Origin: Liolophura sinensis
Taxonomy: Eukaryota; Mollusca; Polyplacophora; Chitonida; Chitonidae
NCBI RefSeq assembly: GCF_032854445.1
Contig: NC_088302.1
Coordinates: forward strand, 52,234,046 to 52,298,045
DNA: 64,000 nucleotides
Direction of reading: 5' to 3'
Shown here: positions 62,100 through 64,000 of the stretch, piece by piece
Layout: each line of letters opens with the position of its first letter
Numbering within the stretch: position 1 is the first letter of the stretch
Made by a program: the position numbers and the translations under genes
Notes under the pieces: generated by a model
Database searches by the model: none
The model's input: only the letters and a program-made list of their open reading frames with translations
Told to the model about the DNA's origin: nothing

Positions 62100-62790
62100 A
62101 CGTTTCTGTTTCTGAAGTAGGGCGGTGCCATTTAAACATTTCTAACGAGAAAACTATTGATCGTAGTTCAAATCCTTTGGCACAATACCAAAAGAGCGTG
62201 TCTTGGGCTACAATTTGGTGCAAGTTTCACAAATCTAGCTGCCATAGTTCTGGGGTTACATGGCATTGAAATTACGTAACTGAAAAAGTTTTTTGACCAT
62301 ATCTCAAAAAGTTACAAAGACAGACAAAATCCGAAAGCAGATTTGGAATCAGCGTTGCCAAGTATGCCAGTGTACATGAAAAGATTATCAAAATTAGACA
62401 GTTTTTATAACGTCATAATTTGACCATTGGCTCGCTTGTTCTAACTGGGATCACTCTACAAGTACACCAAACGTCAAAAGAATCCGTTCGTTGATTCTCG
62501 AGGAAAAGATTTTAAAGGGTTTAATCAAAATCCAAGATGGCCGCTATGTCACGGGAACAAAGTTACCCAAAAACCGCCAAAATTTGCCTAGCAATCTTGT
62601 TCCTCAAATCACCAAATTTCAACAACATCCAATGAAAACTTTTCCGTTTACAGCTTTAAAGCAAAAAACTTTCAAAAAGCATTCAAGAAAACGGAAGAAA
62701 AATAATAAAAATCCGAACGATTTCAATAAGTGCCTCAGGACAGAGTACTGGGCCACCTAATAATATAAGCACGTTGTGAAAAATAATTTT
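62100..62790. repeat. Possible dispersed repeat of unknown family
   Basis: The text (TTTGACCATATCTCAAAAAG, AATCCAAGATGGCCGCTATG, CAACATCCAATGAAAACTTT and ACGATTTCAATAAGTGCCTC) resembles repeat-type sequence I have met in other marine invertebrates. Only one copy is present here, so this is a guess. It keeps an 89-codon frame open that I do not believe is a gene. Confidence 0.25.
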
Positions 62791-64000
62791 AAAAATGTAA
62801 TGACCGAATTAACATTTTTGTCATTTCATTCAACTTAAAACAGATATTTATATTCTTGTAGTAAGGCAAGGTGTATATTTACATTCTCATATTCTGAGTA
62901 GTCCAATCATTGCATGATTCTTATGAGTACAGAAATGCATATTATCAATGTATATCTGGCCCCCCGTACACACCTATAATGTAGACTTCACCTGCCGGTT
63001 TTTTTGATCTCTCTGAAGTTACCGCTTATTAAGATTCAGATCATAAATACTGCTACTTATGTAATTAACTAGAGACGTAGTAGTTCGGAAATAGCTATAC
63101 TTTCACGAACCAGTATAACTGTTCTAAATATAGATAAGTAATTATAAACTGAAATACCACACCGTATGAACCGGTTTTCCATTACGCTATGAATTTGAAT
63201 ACCTTTGTCTTCACATTCCGGAGTAGGTGCCTTCCACAAACGATTACATGTCCATGTGTATGCATGTCTATTAAAGGTAGCCTTCTGCTGTCTGTTTTTA
63301 TCTAGGCCTACACTTATAAAAAGAACCCGAGCAATGTCAGTGGGTACAGTGATTAAATCTGATTCGAGGCGATTACAGGCTGTTTAATTAATTGAAGACA
63401 AGTCTAGTGATGTGAAAAGAAACAATTTGGCTTGTGTAAAACAGTAATAGAGTGGCGTCGCTTGATGAACGCTCGACCTCTGACCTCAGCTGTCAAGCTT
63501 GGCTGCCCGTGTGCGCGACTCGTGTGAACCGCCAACACGAGGTCATGTGTTCAAGGAGCCGCTTTGCATGTGGACGGATATCATGTACCTAAATACTTCA
63601 TACAAGTGCCTGCCGGCCCGTAACATATGTGTTTCTGATATGTAAATCTACCTCCTGTGACATGTGTGATGTATGTAGACGTATATATGCATCATTTACC
63701 CCACTGTATAGTAGCCTTGCCAGTGGGTGGCGTATACGAGAGATGTGATATGGCCCCTTTTAATCCTGTATAGGCATTTGACTTAAGGACATAAGAAACC
63801 GTCTTGTGAATTCAACCCACTTATAGCGTTGTCATGTGTCTGTATTTAGGGACACAAATAACTAAGCTTTTTAACCGCCGCCTGGTTAGGTCGCGCTGCT
63901 CGTCCACATAACCTATAGCTTCAGTAACCTGGGATAAACTTATCAGCCTCAATCGTAGGTACAGCAGCCAACGATGAATTAATTGGCCCGTTTACTTGAA

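Larger units (their letters stand above)
57013..64000. other. Region downstream of GHDC with no recognised gene
   Basis: About 7 kb with no protein I recognise on either strand. The longest open frame is 111 codons at 57631-57966 (plus). Others of 89 to 91 codons are at 60659-60934 and 62491-62760. The GHDC 3' UTR should start at 57013. 62100-62790 has the look of a dispersed noncoding repeat. No tandem arrays or family A SINEs are visible, in sharp contrast to the preceding 10 kb. It may be intergenic or a long intron of a gene beyond the right edge. Confidence 0.5.

Noticed and set aside
62491-62760. 89-codon lysine- and asparagine-rich frame
   Set aside because: It looks like translation of a noncoding dispersed repeat, with A-rich codons and no homology known to me.
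1-64000. Retroelement or other virus-like coding remnants
   Set aside because: I saw no reverse transcriptase, integrase or capsid-like reading frame on either strand; the repeats are short nonautonomous elements.

Overview
The window is a piece of an animal nuclear genome. Its genes are intron-rich with canonical GT/AG splice sites, its proteins read as orthologues of conserved animal genes, and it carries many short interspersed repeats (SINEs) and minisatellites. The commonest SINE ends in a region resembling TTGAGTACGGCGTAAAACACC plus an AATAAATAAA tail, and resembles repeats I know from molluscs and relatives. I infer a lophotrochozoan, most likely a mollusc; the species cannot be told from the sequence.

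Layout, left to right. (1) 5033 to 1, minus strand: the first five coding exons of IK (RED, a spliceosome protein); the gene leaves the window on the left. (2) 5276-22021, plus strand: HMMR (RHAMM, a spindle and centrosome coiled-coil protein) in 21 coding exons, read without a break as 1275 codons. IK and HMMR start head to head 242 bp apart. (3) 35001 to 28028, minus strand: SLC25A15, the mitochondrial ornithine carrier, 5 coding exons and 328 aa, convergent with HMMR. (4) 43951 to 40342, minus strand: FPGT, fucose-1-phosphate guanylyltransferase, 3 coding exons and 608 aa. (5) 45498-57012, plus strand: a GH3-domain gene of the GHDC type in 7 exons, head to head with FPGT at 1.5 kb. Its large second exon needs several single-base corrections to read through, so it is either a recent pseudogene or a poorly resolved consensus. 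(6) 57013-64000: no recognisable gene.

The genes do not form a pathway. IK and HMMR share a promoter region and both have mitotic roles in vertebrates; SLC25A15 (urea cycle and ornithine transport), FPGT (fucose salvage) and GHDC are independent.

The most unusual part is the repeat content. About ten separate tandem arrays, with units of 16 to 56 bp and up to about 39 copies, sit inside introns of HMMR, SLC25A15, FPGT and GHDC. One (8 x 20 bp) duplicates a GHDC splice donor itself. Another (16 bp, about 57 copies, G-rich) could form G-quadruplexes. Several SINE families, a fold-back element duplicated in tandem and a hairpin MITE-like element are also visible. I found no evidence of an undescribed multi-gene system.
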